Below, piece by piece: positions 43,749-54,249 of a stretch of 64,000 nt of DNA. Every line of letters starts with the position of its first letter. Within the stretch, counting starts at the first letter, position 1. The notes under the pieces are model-generated. The model was not told where the DNA came from. It ran no database searches and saw only the letters and a list, made by a program, of their open reading frames with translations. Where the stretch lies: NCBI RefSeq assembly GCF_014066305.1, contig NW_023501043.1, positions 62,001 to 126,000 of the forward strand. The letters run 5' to 3'. A program made the translations under genes and the position numbers. Source of the DNA: Letharia columbiana (lineage: Eukaryota > Ascomycota > Lecanoromycetes > Lecanorales > Parmeliaceae).

Positions 43749-45026
43749 ATGGATCAAGCTGGTCGTGGAGCCAGCGCCATCGATGGGGGTAATTTCAAAC
43801 TTGCCGTTACCTGCTACACGGAAGCCATCGCTCAGAATCCCCAAGCCGTCAGTTATTATATCCAACGTTCTAAAGCCTACACTCGTCTCTCACCTCCTGA
43901 TCATCAAGCCGCCTTCCACGACGCGGAGCTTGCTGTGTCTCTTGCTACGAAGAGAGCCAAGAGGGAACTCATCGCTGATAGTCAGCTACGAAGGGCTGTC
44001 ACATTGTTCAACTTGGAGCGCTACGGCGATGCAAAGCAATGCCTTTGGTGGGTCAAGAAGCTGAATGAGAAAGAAAAGACCTTGGCAATCTGGGAAATGA
44101 AGGCGGAGACCAAATTGAAAGGGCTGGAGGATGGAGACGAACGCGGGAAGGTGACTGTTGAAGAGACGCCGAATGTCGAGGTTCCAAAGGCTGTCGTTGG
44201 GAAGAAGTCAGCCAAAGAAGCTGAGAAGACAGCTGAAGCCTCAGCCTCAACCTCAACGACCACCAACGGGACTAAGGAGGCTGCGAAGGAGTCTACTGCA
44301 GCTGTGCAATCTGAGGGCGTGCAGACACATCCAAGCAAGATTCGTCATGAGTGGTTCCAGACAAATGATACTGTGGTTGTCAGTCTCTTCTGCAAAGGCA
44401 TTCCTAAGGATAAAACTACAGTCGAGATCAAGCAAGACTCTCTGGACGTTTCGTTCCCGCTGCCCACTGGCTCAGACTTCAATCTGTCCTTGGATCCACT
44501 CTTCGCCGCTATTGATGTGTCCGCATCTTCCTACAAAATCATGTCAGCAAAAGCCGAATTCACGCTCAAAAAATCTACACCAGGCCAACAATGGGCAAAC
44601 ATCGAGGGAGCGCATCCTGCCAGCACTGAAGAAACTTCCGCTGATGGTGATGATACTGTCAAGCGTGCCGTTCTGTCAGACAAATCTTCCAACGCTGGTC
44701 CGGTATATCCAACCTCGTCCAAGTCCGGCCCGAAGAACTGGGACAAGGTAGTCAACGACTTGTCGAAGAAGCCTAAAAAGGATGTCAAGGAGGGTGAAGA
44801 GGGTGCTTCAGAGGATGCTGGGATCGAAGATGAGGAAGGCGATCCTACGACCAATTTCTTTAAGATGCTTTATAAGGGTGCGGATCCTGATACTCAAAAA
44901 GCAATGATGAAGAGCTACCAGGAGAGCAACGGCACCGCGCTGAGCACCAACTGGGCTGATGTCAGCAAAGGAAGGGTCGAAACCTCTCCTCCTGATGGCA
45001 TGGAAGCCAAGAAATGGGGTCAGTGA
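43749..45026 (+). CDS. SGT1: SGT1 co-chaperone (TPR, CS and SGS domains)
   Basis: Single-exon CDS of 425 residues. Residues 1-125 are TPR-like (GNFKLAVTCYTEAIAQNP, VSYYIQRSKAYTRL, RRAVTLFNLERYGDAKQC). A variable Ala/Glu/Thr linker follows, then the CS domain from about 197 to 285 (IRHEWFQTNDTVVVSLFCKG and KAEFTLKKSTPGQQW). From about 324 the SGS domain includes GPKNWDKVVNDL, FFKMLYKGADPDTQKAMMKS and STNWADVSKG, ending KKWGQ. SGT1 works with HSP90 and SKP1 in assembling SCF ubiquitin ligases and kinetochores. The start, domain order and length are those of other ascomycete SGT1 proteins. No anomalies. Confidence 0.96.
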   Translation: MDQAGRGASAIDGGNFKLAVTCYTEAIAQNPQAVSYYIQRSKAYTRLSPPDHQAAFHDAELAVSLATKRAKRELIADSQLRRAVTLFNLERYGDAKQCLWWVKKLNEKEKTLAIWEMKAETKLKGLEDGDERGKVTVEETPNVEVPKAVVGKKSAKEAEKTAEASASTSTTTNGTKEAAKESTAAVQSEGVQTHPSKIRHEWFQTNDTVVVSLFCKGIPKDKTTVEIKQDSLDVSFPLPTGSDFNLSLDPLFAAIDVSASSYKIMSAKAEFTLKKSTPGQQWANIEGAHPASTEETSADGDDTVKRAVLSDKSSNAGPVYPTSSKSGPKNWDKVVNDLSKKPKKDVKEGEEGASEDAGIEDEEGDPTTNFFKMLYKGADPDTQKAMMKSYQESNGTALSTNWADVSKGRVETSPPDGMEAKKWGQ

Positions 45027-45908
45027 CTGGGTAGCTCATCAATTGCATTGCTGGCGTGCTTTACTATTGCGTGCATAGCGGGGCGGATATCTGCGAAATT
45101 TTAGCGAACTGATCAGACGATGGATGAAACTATCTCGCTCATAGCGTGGCTATGCGTTATGGCGGAGGAATGTCCCTTAGTCTGTGCCCTAGATACAACC
45201 TGAGGCATCAATCACGGCATTAGGCCAACGCCGACGAAAAAATGATCTAAGACAGCCATGCAATAATACTTTCATTTGTAGACTTCCCCATTCTGATTGA
45301 CACCTGCCCCGCAACAATGTGATATGTGACCCTGTAGCCGCCCACGGTTTCAGACGGGCCGGCCCCTGCAGCTCAAAATGACGGCGGCGGTTTTAAGCTG
45401 TCAATGCGCTTACTCCTCTGATCAGTGCGCAAGCATAAAGCCAAGCAGTGCAGCACTCTCGATGGAGAGAGTTGCATGCTGCTATTGCCTTAGCTGCTGG
45501 ATCAATTGAGGCTGGTCATGCTCTTATCTGGCTATCGCGCATCATCCTGCTGCATTGACGATTGACGACACTGCCGCGACGTCTCTTCAGCCCAATCCGA
45601 TGAACAGCCTCGCGCTCCCTTCTTACTCCCGAACACGCCCCAAAGATTCATTTACCCGTACGGCCTTGCGGTCGCCGTCTCTACTTCTCCATCTAGAGTC
45701 AGTTCCAATATTCTCGACGTCTTTGCGGCCCCACAGTGTCCCTCACAGCCTCCCCAAACTCAGCCCGGCCGCTTTGCTTGATGCTCTTGTACACATCGAA
45801 ACGCGGAAGATCAAAGAAGACTGAATGAAGAGGGACCCGTGACCTATACCGATCTATGAGGACCCCGAACATCAAACCCTATACCGGTCTCAGCGCCTAT
45901 GTTATTCA
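45027..45908. other. Intergenic region
   Basis: A plus-strand frame from an ATG at 45600 to 45824 (74 residues) has no motif; it could be an upstream open reading frame of the polymerase gene or chance. Nothing else is seen. Confidence 0.35.
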
Positions 45909-48900
45909 ATGCTGTCCCTACCTAGAACACCTTCCAAGGCGAATAAGAAGGCGGATGATGAGATCGAAGAAATCAAGACATCGTTATCTGCAAGATGGGG
46001 AATACAGTTGCCGCCAAGAGACTCGACCTGGAGTCCTTCCAGGAGGGACCCTAATCGAGTGGAGGACAAGATCGTAGCTTTCATACAATTCTTGTATTTC
46101 AAGAAAGGAGCGCTGGACTACGCACTTAACCAATTTGAAGAGACTGCTGTTCAGATCGTTTCAAGATGGCAGTTCAAGCCACATGGAGAGCCCAACGTAC
46201 TTCCATCCCTCGAAGCATCCAAGAGCGCGTTGAAACAAGACTTCTTGAAGAAGCGTCCAGCACTGTCGGATAAAGCAATCACAGAACTAACGGAAAAGCT
46301 CAAGCACTCCCTAAGTTTGATCGTTGATCGAGTCAAAGCTGGGGAGGAATTTCCGAAATCCGTCAAAGCTGAAGGTGAGCACTCGCATTTCTGCTTGCTT
46401 CCAGCTACAATTGGCTGAGACTGTTTCAGATGACCCAATCCCTACCAATGAAACCTCGCCCTCCAAACCCAACATTTTCAAACGCCAGTCGAGCCTCGCG
46501 CTATGGCTGCGATCTAAGAGCGAACCGGGACCAGCAAAGGGCGGAGACCCATCAGCTCACCACCCCTCATCTTCTGACGACTACCCAGACCAGGAAATGG
46601 CAGAACTCTTGGTCAATCTTGACGCGATGAACAATTCATCGGCGATCCCAACCCCAGCTGCATATCCACGGAAGGCTGGCGAAGCTGCAAAACTCGAACA
46701 GAGCTCCTCTTCAGAAGATACATTCGAGACTCCACCAACCACCCCACCACTGCGCAAAAGGTCGAGTCTTGGTCCTTCTACGGACAGAAAAAGATCCCAC
46801 CCTGACTCTATGCAAGCGCCACCCTCACGAAACGTCTCTCGAAAAACATCGAGTGAGAGATCGGCCCAAGAGGTTAGTGGCTCGATTTTATTAAGAGGAC
46901 TGAGTCAGTACAGCAAGAACTGACTTTAAACTACTACAGTCTATCTATCAGCGGTATTCAAAAAAAGCTGACCCTACCCTACCGCCGGATAAAACTTCCA
47001 CGGCGATGATAACCAAGTCGCAGTATGCCTATCCAAGACAACCAGCGCAAAGCAGGAATCCCGAGTCGGAGCCGGCTAAGCTCTTCGGCTCCTTCGATAA
47101 TACAACGTCCGTTTCGTCCTCCATGACAAGCGCATCATCGACTTGGACGTCACCAAATACCTCTTTCTCCGTCAGATCTCTGGCAACTTCATTTGATGCT
47201 TCCGTTGATGGTACCGACACGGCCGTACGTGGGTCTTGGGACAATCCCACACGCCCACCTCTGTTGAGTCACTCACTATCGGGATCAGAGAGCGATGTTG
47301 CGAAATGGTACGAGAATGAGGCGAGCAAGGTCTCGACGGATAAACCAAGAGCGCCATCTGATCCTATGGATCTTGACTATGAATTTGTTGTAACAGACAA
47401 AATCGCGTCTAAAGCCGAATCTCTGTACCTGCCGCGCCAGATTGAGGCCAAGACCAGCGAGACAGCTGTTGGCGCGCTTTTAGCAGGACGTCTGCAAGAA
47501 AACCCTCCATTTGGTAGCTCCTTCCCACTCCTAATGTTTTGCTCATCTCTGCTGATACTATTGAACACTAGTTCAAGTTCCAGAACATTATCCATTGGTG
47601 CCATTCCGACAGCTCTATGAGATCATTAGAGTCGCAAGTACTTGCAAATTAGACATAAACAATTTTTTGATCTCTTTTAAATCCACATTCGAATCCTACG
47701 ACAGGCTCTGGTCCTCCCTCAGTTCTATAGCCAAGGCACACGGGGCTCAGATACCAGAAAGATCAAATCTCGCCGCCTGGGACCGAGCGGGCTCGAAATT
47801 TGAAGGGGTAGCGTTGACCGGAAAGCTCAAACTATTGGATCAGCAGAAGGGACCTTGTTTTGAATTCCATTTGAATCCTCTGAGGTTGGAGCCTTCTTAC
47901 CGACTGTCTCGTCATTTTGGCAGTGATCGGTTTTGCGTCCTAGGTATGCCAGGGCTTGGTCCTGAGGGTCTACCGTCGTACCTAAAACAGTACCATACTT
48001 CTGCTCGTGAGGCAATCACCAATTGGCTTGTGGGCACGCACCACGAATTCCTCGGACGCACGTGGCGCGCTTTCTATACAAAACCTGATGCCTCCAAGAA
48101 GAAAGGGATGCGAAACAGTATGCAAGACAGCCGGTACCGAATATTTTTTTTCGCTGAAAATGGTGTCGGATTCAGAGATGGAGAAAGGCTCGGCGAGGCC
48201 GACCCACGCCTTCCGGATCGACCTCGAAAGACAGTCAAAGATATGATAGAATGGTTCATGCCATTCAAAGCCAACCTCAATCAGCCATCACTCAAATTTT
48301 TTGCTCGTCTGGCGCTAGGTCCGACTCGAGATGTCTTCAGGTTAGACTGGTGCTGACGATGTATCTAGGCGTCAGTAGTACGGTCGCAACTGTTGAATTT
48401 TCACCCACTGAGATATTCAGAGCAGACGATGCACGGGCAGATACCCCGGGGCAGTGGCGCCTCAGCTACAAACGATCGGACGAGAAAAAGAGGCAGAAGA
48501 CTCCTTCAAAGTCTAAAGCACCTGTCATGAATGATGTAAGACTCCTTAAGCTCTAAAAGTAATGGCATCTGACAATCCCAGGGCTGTGCCCGGATTTCTA
48601 GAAGAGCTGCAAGAGGAGTGGCGGATTGCCTTGGTTTAGATAACGTCCCTTGTGTTTTCCAAGGTAGGATAGGAGGCGCGAAAGGAATGTGGATGATTGA
48701 TGCTCAGGATGAGACTCCATCCAAACGGGGTCGAAATTATTGGATCGAAATCACGGACTCCCAGCTAAAATTCGAGGGACATGCCCTAGACGACCTCCAC
48801 CCTGAGCCTGCACGGGTAACATTCGAGGTCCATGCTTGGGCGAAGAGACTTTCATCGGGCTCCTTGAATTTCCAACTTCTTCCGATCCTCGTGGATCGAG

Positions 48901-50808
48901 GCGTACCACCCGATGTGTTCTCGAAGCTGCTTGACCAAGATCTCACGGCTCGTGTCGGTGAACTTGAGGTAGCCATGGATTCTGGATTGGCTCTTCGCAA
49001 ATGGAACCAAGAGATTTATCCCATCACAGAGGAGAGGGCAAGATACGGCGGGATCGAGATGCAAGGAGGTTTGCCTTCATCAAAAGCAGAGACAATCAAT
49101 TGGTTCACTGAGGTACATGTGTCTATCGCATCTCAGTATATCCGGCTAACAAATTCCCGCAGCATGGTTTCCAACCCAAAACTTGTCGTTATTTGAAAGA
49201 CCAGCTGTATCAAGCCATCAAAACCTATTGTCTTCGATTGGAAAGTAAGATGAACATTGGACTTGGGCAATCCACATATGCATACATGATCGCAGATCCG
49301 TTGGCCATTCTTGAGGAGGATGAGATCCATCTTGGATTCTCCAGTGTCTTTCACGATCCCGAGTCAGGCTTCGATCAATCAATGCTACACAACATGGATG
49401 TTCTCGTTGCTCGCTTACCCGCTCACCTCCCCTCGGATGTTCAGAAGGTAACAACTATCATCATTGTCATATACTTCTTCGGGAGACTTTGGACCACAAG
49501 AAAGATCGTCTGACAAAAGGCAGGTTCGCGCTGTCTTCAAGCCAGAGTTGATGATGTACAGAGATGTTATTGTCTTCCCTTCCAAAGGCTCGGTCTCTTT
49601 GGCGAGTAAATTATCAGGGTAAGTCTCTTAACGTTAAGATTCGAATCGGACAGCTGACGGAATTTATTAGCGGTGACTATGACGGCGACCAGGCATGGGT
49701 GTGCTGGGATCCGGATATCGTGCAGCCCTTCAGAAATGCCGATGTCCCTCCTTTCCCAAAGCTTGACTCTTACGGCATCGAAAAGGATAGCTCCAAAGTC
49801 GCAGATCTTCTGGCCCATCCCGACTACACGACCACGTTCTTACGCCATGCTTTCAAGTTCAATCTTCAAGCCAACATGCTCGGCAAATGTACTTTGTATC
49901 ACGAATCTTATTGCTATCGTGAGAAAGCCATTGACAGCCCGGAGGCAGTCTCCATAGCTGTACTGTTGGGAAACCTAGTAGACAGCGCAAAAGGCGGGTT
50001 TCAATTCGGCGAAGCGAAATGGGCCACCTATCTCAGGAAAAACAACCTGCCTCGTACACTTTCAAAACCAGCGTACAAGGACAGACAGAAGGGGAAGCCG
50101 AAAGACCACCTAATTGATCACTTGGTCTTCGTGGTAGCCAAACGGGCGAGGGAGAAGGCATTGAATGAATTCGACAAACATTTCAATGACGTTAGCCCAC
50201 AAGACGATGACCTCTTCCGTATACGAAACGAAGAAATGGAAGAGGCCAAAGGCAACAAATCCCTGGCACAAGTCTTACAGAATCTCAAGCACGAGTTAGA
50301 AGCTATACATACCTTCTGGAAAATAAACGCCAGGCCGGAAGACGCCGACGACGAGTTTCGTCCTCCCAGGAAGTCCGAAGCCCTGAGCTTTCGAACCATT
50401 GTCGAGAGATGCCGCGCCGACTTCGTCAATCTCAAACCCACTCTAGACGAATGTCCCCCGACTGAGACATCGGATAGGATAAGCAGCTGGCAGCGAGACC
50501 ACGCGCGGGGCCGTTCATCGCATTGGGATCTCCTGAAAGCGTCCGTTGCCTTCTACCATTATTATCAGACGAGCTTCATCTGGCACACGGCTGGGATTGA
50601 ATTGGGTGAGATCAAAGCAACGGCGAGAGGAAGGGGGACGTATAGGGCGGTTGCTGGAGAGGTGTTTGAGGCTTTCAAACTGGATAAGAGGGTCGTCGAT
50701 GGGGCGAGGAGGAGGGAGATGTTTGAGAAGGAGGGAGGACCGAGGGTTGAGGAAGACGGAGATGATGAAGAGTTTGGCGTGTGGGATTGGGGGGTTGATG
50801 ACTGCTGA
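45909..50808 (+). CDS. RNA-dependent RNA polymerase of RNA silencing (QDE-1/RDR family)
   Basis: Nine exons: 45909-46374, 46430-46872, 46940-47513, 47572-48318, 48369-48535, 48582-49112, 49163-49447, 49524-49618 and 49671-50808; introns of 46-76 nt; 1481 residues. The first 500 residues are poorly ordered, Ser/Pro-rich. The cellular RdRP core follows: LAAWDRAGSKFEGVALTG, FFARLALGVSSTVATVEFSP across a splice, VMNDGCARISRRAARGVA, LRKWNQEIYPIT, LVARLPAHLPSDVQKVRAVF and the catalytic GGDYDGDQAWVCWDPDIV, also restored by a splice. The three Asp of DYDGD are at 1105, 1107 and 1109. Such enzymes copy aberrant RNA into double-stranded RNA that Dicer cuts for quelling or related silencing. The 5' end is the least certain part. 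Confidence 0.93.
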
Positions 50809-51132
50809 AATGGCAACGCGGGTTCCTCGGCGTTGATGGATGATGGAACCGAGCACTAACAACGGCACCCGCAGTCCTTGGGAGTCTTTGGAACGATAGA
50901 TACCCGGGAATATCATATCCGCGATGGCTACGCCGGAGGTTTCCTCGTCGCTCTGTGATAGGATATGACGAGATGTGGTCACGCAGTTTCTTTTCTCGGA
51001 GTTGTCGATGGGTCTATGCATGCATCTTTTCGGTCATGCGTGTACAATGCCAGTCGAAATGTTTATACTCTATACGCGTCAGAAACGAATGCTTCAAGGC
51101 ATGAGTGATGATATAATTCCGCTCCGAAACTG
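50809..51132. other. Intergenic region between convergent genes
   Basis: Terminators of the polymerase and the nitronate monooxygenase. No gene seen. Confidence 0.45.
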
Positions 51133-52365
51133 CTAGATCTTCGTTTTTCCGATCCCCCACATTTCCGCACCAGGATTGTTCATGTTCTTCCCAACCTCCC
51201 CAGGGGGGGGTTGCTTCCCTTGCGGCCTCGACCCACGACCCACGATGAGCGAGCTAGCTTTATCCAACGTCTCCTCCGCCTCCCGCTCAATCCTCTCCAC
51301 CAGCTCCTGGCAAGATGGAATATCATGAATCAACCCGATGACCTGCCCCGCCGTCCAAACCCCATGGTCCACATCCCCATTCACGAACACCTCCCTCCCC
51401 CTCTTCCCACTCACAAACGGCGCCACGTCCTCAAACTTCCCACTCACACTCTCCCGCTCAGCCTTCACCGCCTCCTTGGCGACTTTATTCGCAAACAACC
51501 GACTCGTGTTCCGCCACCGGCGCAGCACGAGCTCCGTATCCGTCTCCTGCGCCTCCACAATGGCCACCTTGACATTGTGATGGATGGGCGCTTCGATCGT
51601 GCACATGAACCGCGTGCCCATATTGATGCCCTCCGCGCCCAGCGCCAGCGCGGCCGCGAGCCCCTGCCCGTCCGCGAAGCCGCCGCTGGCGATGAACGGG
51701 ACCGTCAGGCTCTGCCGCGCCCGGGACAGCAGGATGAAGTTGGTGACGTCGCTCTCGCCGACGTGGCCGGCGCACTCGAAGCCGTCGATGGAGAGGAAGT
51801 CGACGCCGAGGGCGACGGCGCTCCGGGCGTGCCGGACCGTGGTGCACTTGTGCAGGACGGTGCAGCCGGCGGCCTTGAGCTGCCGGATCACGGGGCCGGG
51901 GGAGTTGCCGGCCGTTTCGACGATGCGGATCCCCTCGTCGATGATGGCTTGGGCGTAGCCGTGGTAGTCGGGGGGGACGAGGGCGGGGAGGAGGGTCAGG
52001 TTCACGCCGAAGGGGTGTGGGGTCATGGTTTTGCAGCGCTGGATCTCTTTGCGGAGGTCGGCGGGGGAGGGTTGCGTTAGGGCTGTGAGCTGGGGCGTGA
52101 GAGGAGCTGTTAGCAAATGTTTTCAAGGGGGGCATTTGTGGTAAGTGCGAGCGAGTAGAAGGGGGAGAAAGCGGGAAAGGGGCGTACAATTCCTAAGCCG
52201 CCAGCATTCGAAACCGCGGAGGCCAATTCAGCGTAGCCGACCCATTGCATGCCTCCTTGCACGACCGGGACTGCCAAACGTGAGTAAACTTGGGACGGAG
52301 CACTGCATTGAGAACTGCATACTCTTGATCCCGAGCTGGCGTGTGAGGGCTGTAGCAAAGGGCAT
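51133..52365 (-). CDS. Nitronate monooxygenase (2-nitropropane dioxygenase family)
   Basis: Three exons: 52365-52323, 52270-52188 and 52089-51133, introns of 52 and 98 nt; 360 residues. FMN-dependent TIM-barrel enzyme that oxidises nitronates, detoxifying compounds such as propionate-3-nitronate. Motifs restored across splices: MPFATALTRQLGIKIPVVQG, GMQWVGYAELASAVSNAGG and GILTALTQPSPADLRKEI. Then PFGVNLTLLP, VLHKCTTVRHARSA, SIDGFECAGHVGE (the His typical of the family), VPFIASGGFADGQGLAAALA and INMGTRFMCTIEAPIHHNVK (phosphate grip). The tail ends without a clear peroxisomal signal. Strand is certain; the long plus-strand frame across 51211-52080 is its GC-rich shadow. Confidence 0.93.
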
Positions 52366-52939
52366 CTTGAATTGGCGTGCGAGGCCGAATTGCAGTAAGT
52401 GGCCTGAGGAGGAGTGGGGCTTCGACAAAGAAAAGAAAGGGAAGGGGGGCTGAGGGTAGGAGGGAAGCGAGAGAGGGAAGGGGAAGAGGGTGGTCTGGAA
52501 GGTGTAGGAAGGGAAGGACAAAAGAAGGGAGGGATGTAATATGAGCCGAAGAATTCGTAGTGGCTGTTACTGGGCGCGATTGGAGGGGTGTGGTGTTTTG
52601 GAGAGTGATTAAGCCGAGGTTCAAATTCAGATCGCTGTTTAGGGTATGGTGGGTGGTTGAGCCCTTAGCGCCGTATCTTCACAAAAAGGGGCTGTCCGTT
52701 TAGAGGTTCTCCTTATTCTCTACCTAGACATATCACACATGTAGACGAGAGAAGAAGAGTAACAATACGATTCAACCAGGCTTATCCATGTCAGTAGAAA
52801 GACGATATCTCCTCTGACTATCAACCAATACAGAGCCACGACTCCGATTCATTCATTCGAAATCCATTTTCCGTCCCGTAGCCAATACCACCAAGCTCAA
52901 ACGAAAATGAAGACCAGTCTATCGCCTATTATCCCCAGC
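52366..52939. other. Intergenic region
   Basis: G/A-rich leader and promoter of the nitronate monooxygenase gene, and the 3' flank of the Ser-rich gene. No gene seen. Confidence 0.4.
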
Positions 52940-53800
52940 CTACATAGAGCTCAATGACGACGAGGAGGAAGCCGGTAAACTCGATGTGGAAGAGGAGCTG
53001 GTGGCCGTGCTGCTATCCGAAGTCGAGCTTGTCGAGACGCTTGGCATGGGGTCCAGAGAGGCGCTCGAATGCCGTTGGATGTAAGTCATCCGCGAGCTGG
53101 AAACAGAGCTGGAAGCAGGGAGAAGGGAGGCGCTCGAATGCCGCTGGATGTAAGTCATCCGCGAGCTGGAAACAGAGCTGGAAGCGGGGAGAAGAGAGGC
53201 GCTGGAATGCCGCTGGATGTAAGTCATCCGCGAGCTGGAAACAGAGCTGGAAGCGGGAAGAAGGGAGGCGCTCGAATGCCGCTGGATCCACATCAGGCTC
53301 GAAGATGCCTGCGACGGAATCACGGTGGGGACGGATATGGATGCCGGTGTGGTAGTTCCAGGAACTGTGATGGTTGCCTGAGAAGACTCTGTTAATCACC
53401 GTGTACACGGAGGTCGTGGCGGACGCCTTACTGGAGGCTCGTCCCCGACGCAGACCCCAATGCAGCAGCTAGGGGATTTCGTCAGCAAACCCTTCCTTAC
53501 TCCTCAGAGTATGTAGTCTGAAGTTTGGAAGGGGTACCATACCACACCCCACGAGCGAAGTCACGATCAGCAGCCTTCAGGTCAGCCAGCAAAGCGCACA
53601 GGTTGCTTCCAAGTGGACATTCGACGTCTTGCCCTGCAAGCGCATTTGCACTATCTCGTTCATCCTTCTTTGACAATAGTGAAACGGTAGAACACCACCC
53701 CTGAGCAGGAGGGAAGCCAGCGAGGGGAAGGAAATGTTGATAGGCTGCCGTAGAGCAGACGGCTGGAGGAGCGGGAGAGGCCATTGCGAGCGCAATGGAG
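52940..53800 (-). CDS. Putative secreted Ser-rich repeat protein (5' end unresolved)
   Basis: The 3' part (stop at 52940) is a Ser/Thr-rich frame: TITVPGTTTPASISVPTV, then three full and two flanking copies of a 23-residue unit with HSSASLLPASSSVSSSR, then a nearly all-Ser/Thr tail. Such regions are usual in O-glycosylated cell-wall proteins. An upstream minus-strand frame near 53500-53800 has VCSTAAYQHFLPLAGFPPAQ followed by GWCST and paired cysteines, like fungal secreted proteins. A model joining them by introns at about 53485-53558 and 53380-53433 keeps the frame, but I could not settle the start codon or signal peptide. Function unknown. Confidence 0.4.
53060..53287. repeat. 69-bp tandem repeat, 3.3 copies
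   Basis: Three full 69-bp units and a 21-bp partial one, over 95% alike by eye. The unit length is a multiple of three, so copy number can change without a frameshift. It codes for the 23-residue Ser-rich unit on the minus strand and stays open in other frames too. Confidence 0.93.
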
Positions 53801-54249
53801 GGGGATAATGCACTTGTGGCTACGGGATGTCTGTAGTGAAGGAAGAGCTCGCGGAAATTTCCTCCTCGAGCTGCGGCGACTTGTGAATAGGAGAGGAATA
53901 CGGCGAAGGGCGTGAAAGAGAAAAGCCTGGGAGGAAAGCCAAACCTTGATAGTTGAAGCCAGTGGCTTCGGCGTCCTGTGTCTCCTTTGGTCAACCGTGT
54001 AAGCCATGAAAGCCATTGAGAAGGTTTGTGGGCGATATGGCGTCGTCAAATATGAGCTAAGAATGGGTCAACGGTGTGGAGCCGTGCTTGACTGATGACA
54101 CAACAAGCAACGCTTCTGCCAAGTGCTCGTGGAATACCCGAAATAGAGTGCGCCCGCGCATAGGCATAGGCGGTAATGCTGATTTTCTATGCACTATGAT
54201 ATCTTGCCCATATATCCAACGTCATCGTGTGGAATGCTGCTAACGCCCA

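Noticed and set aside
51211..52080. 289-residue plus-strand open frame across the nitronate monooxygenase gene
   Set aside because: It lacks motifs and is the antisense of a GC-rich gene whose minus-strand motifs and splices are convincing.
53013..53408. Alternative minus-strand frame of the tandem repeat (FQLCFQLADDLHP units)
   Set aside because: The repeat is open in several frames because its unit is 69 bp. The Ser-rich frame continues into Ser/Thr-rich flanks on both sides, which fits a cell-wall protein better.
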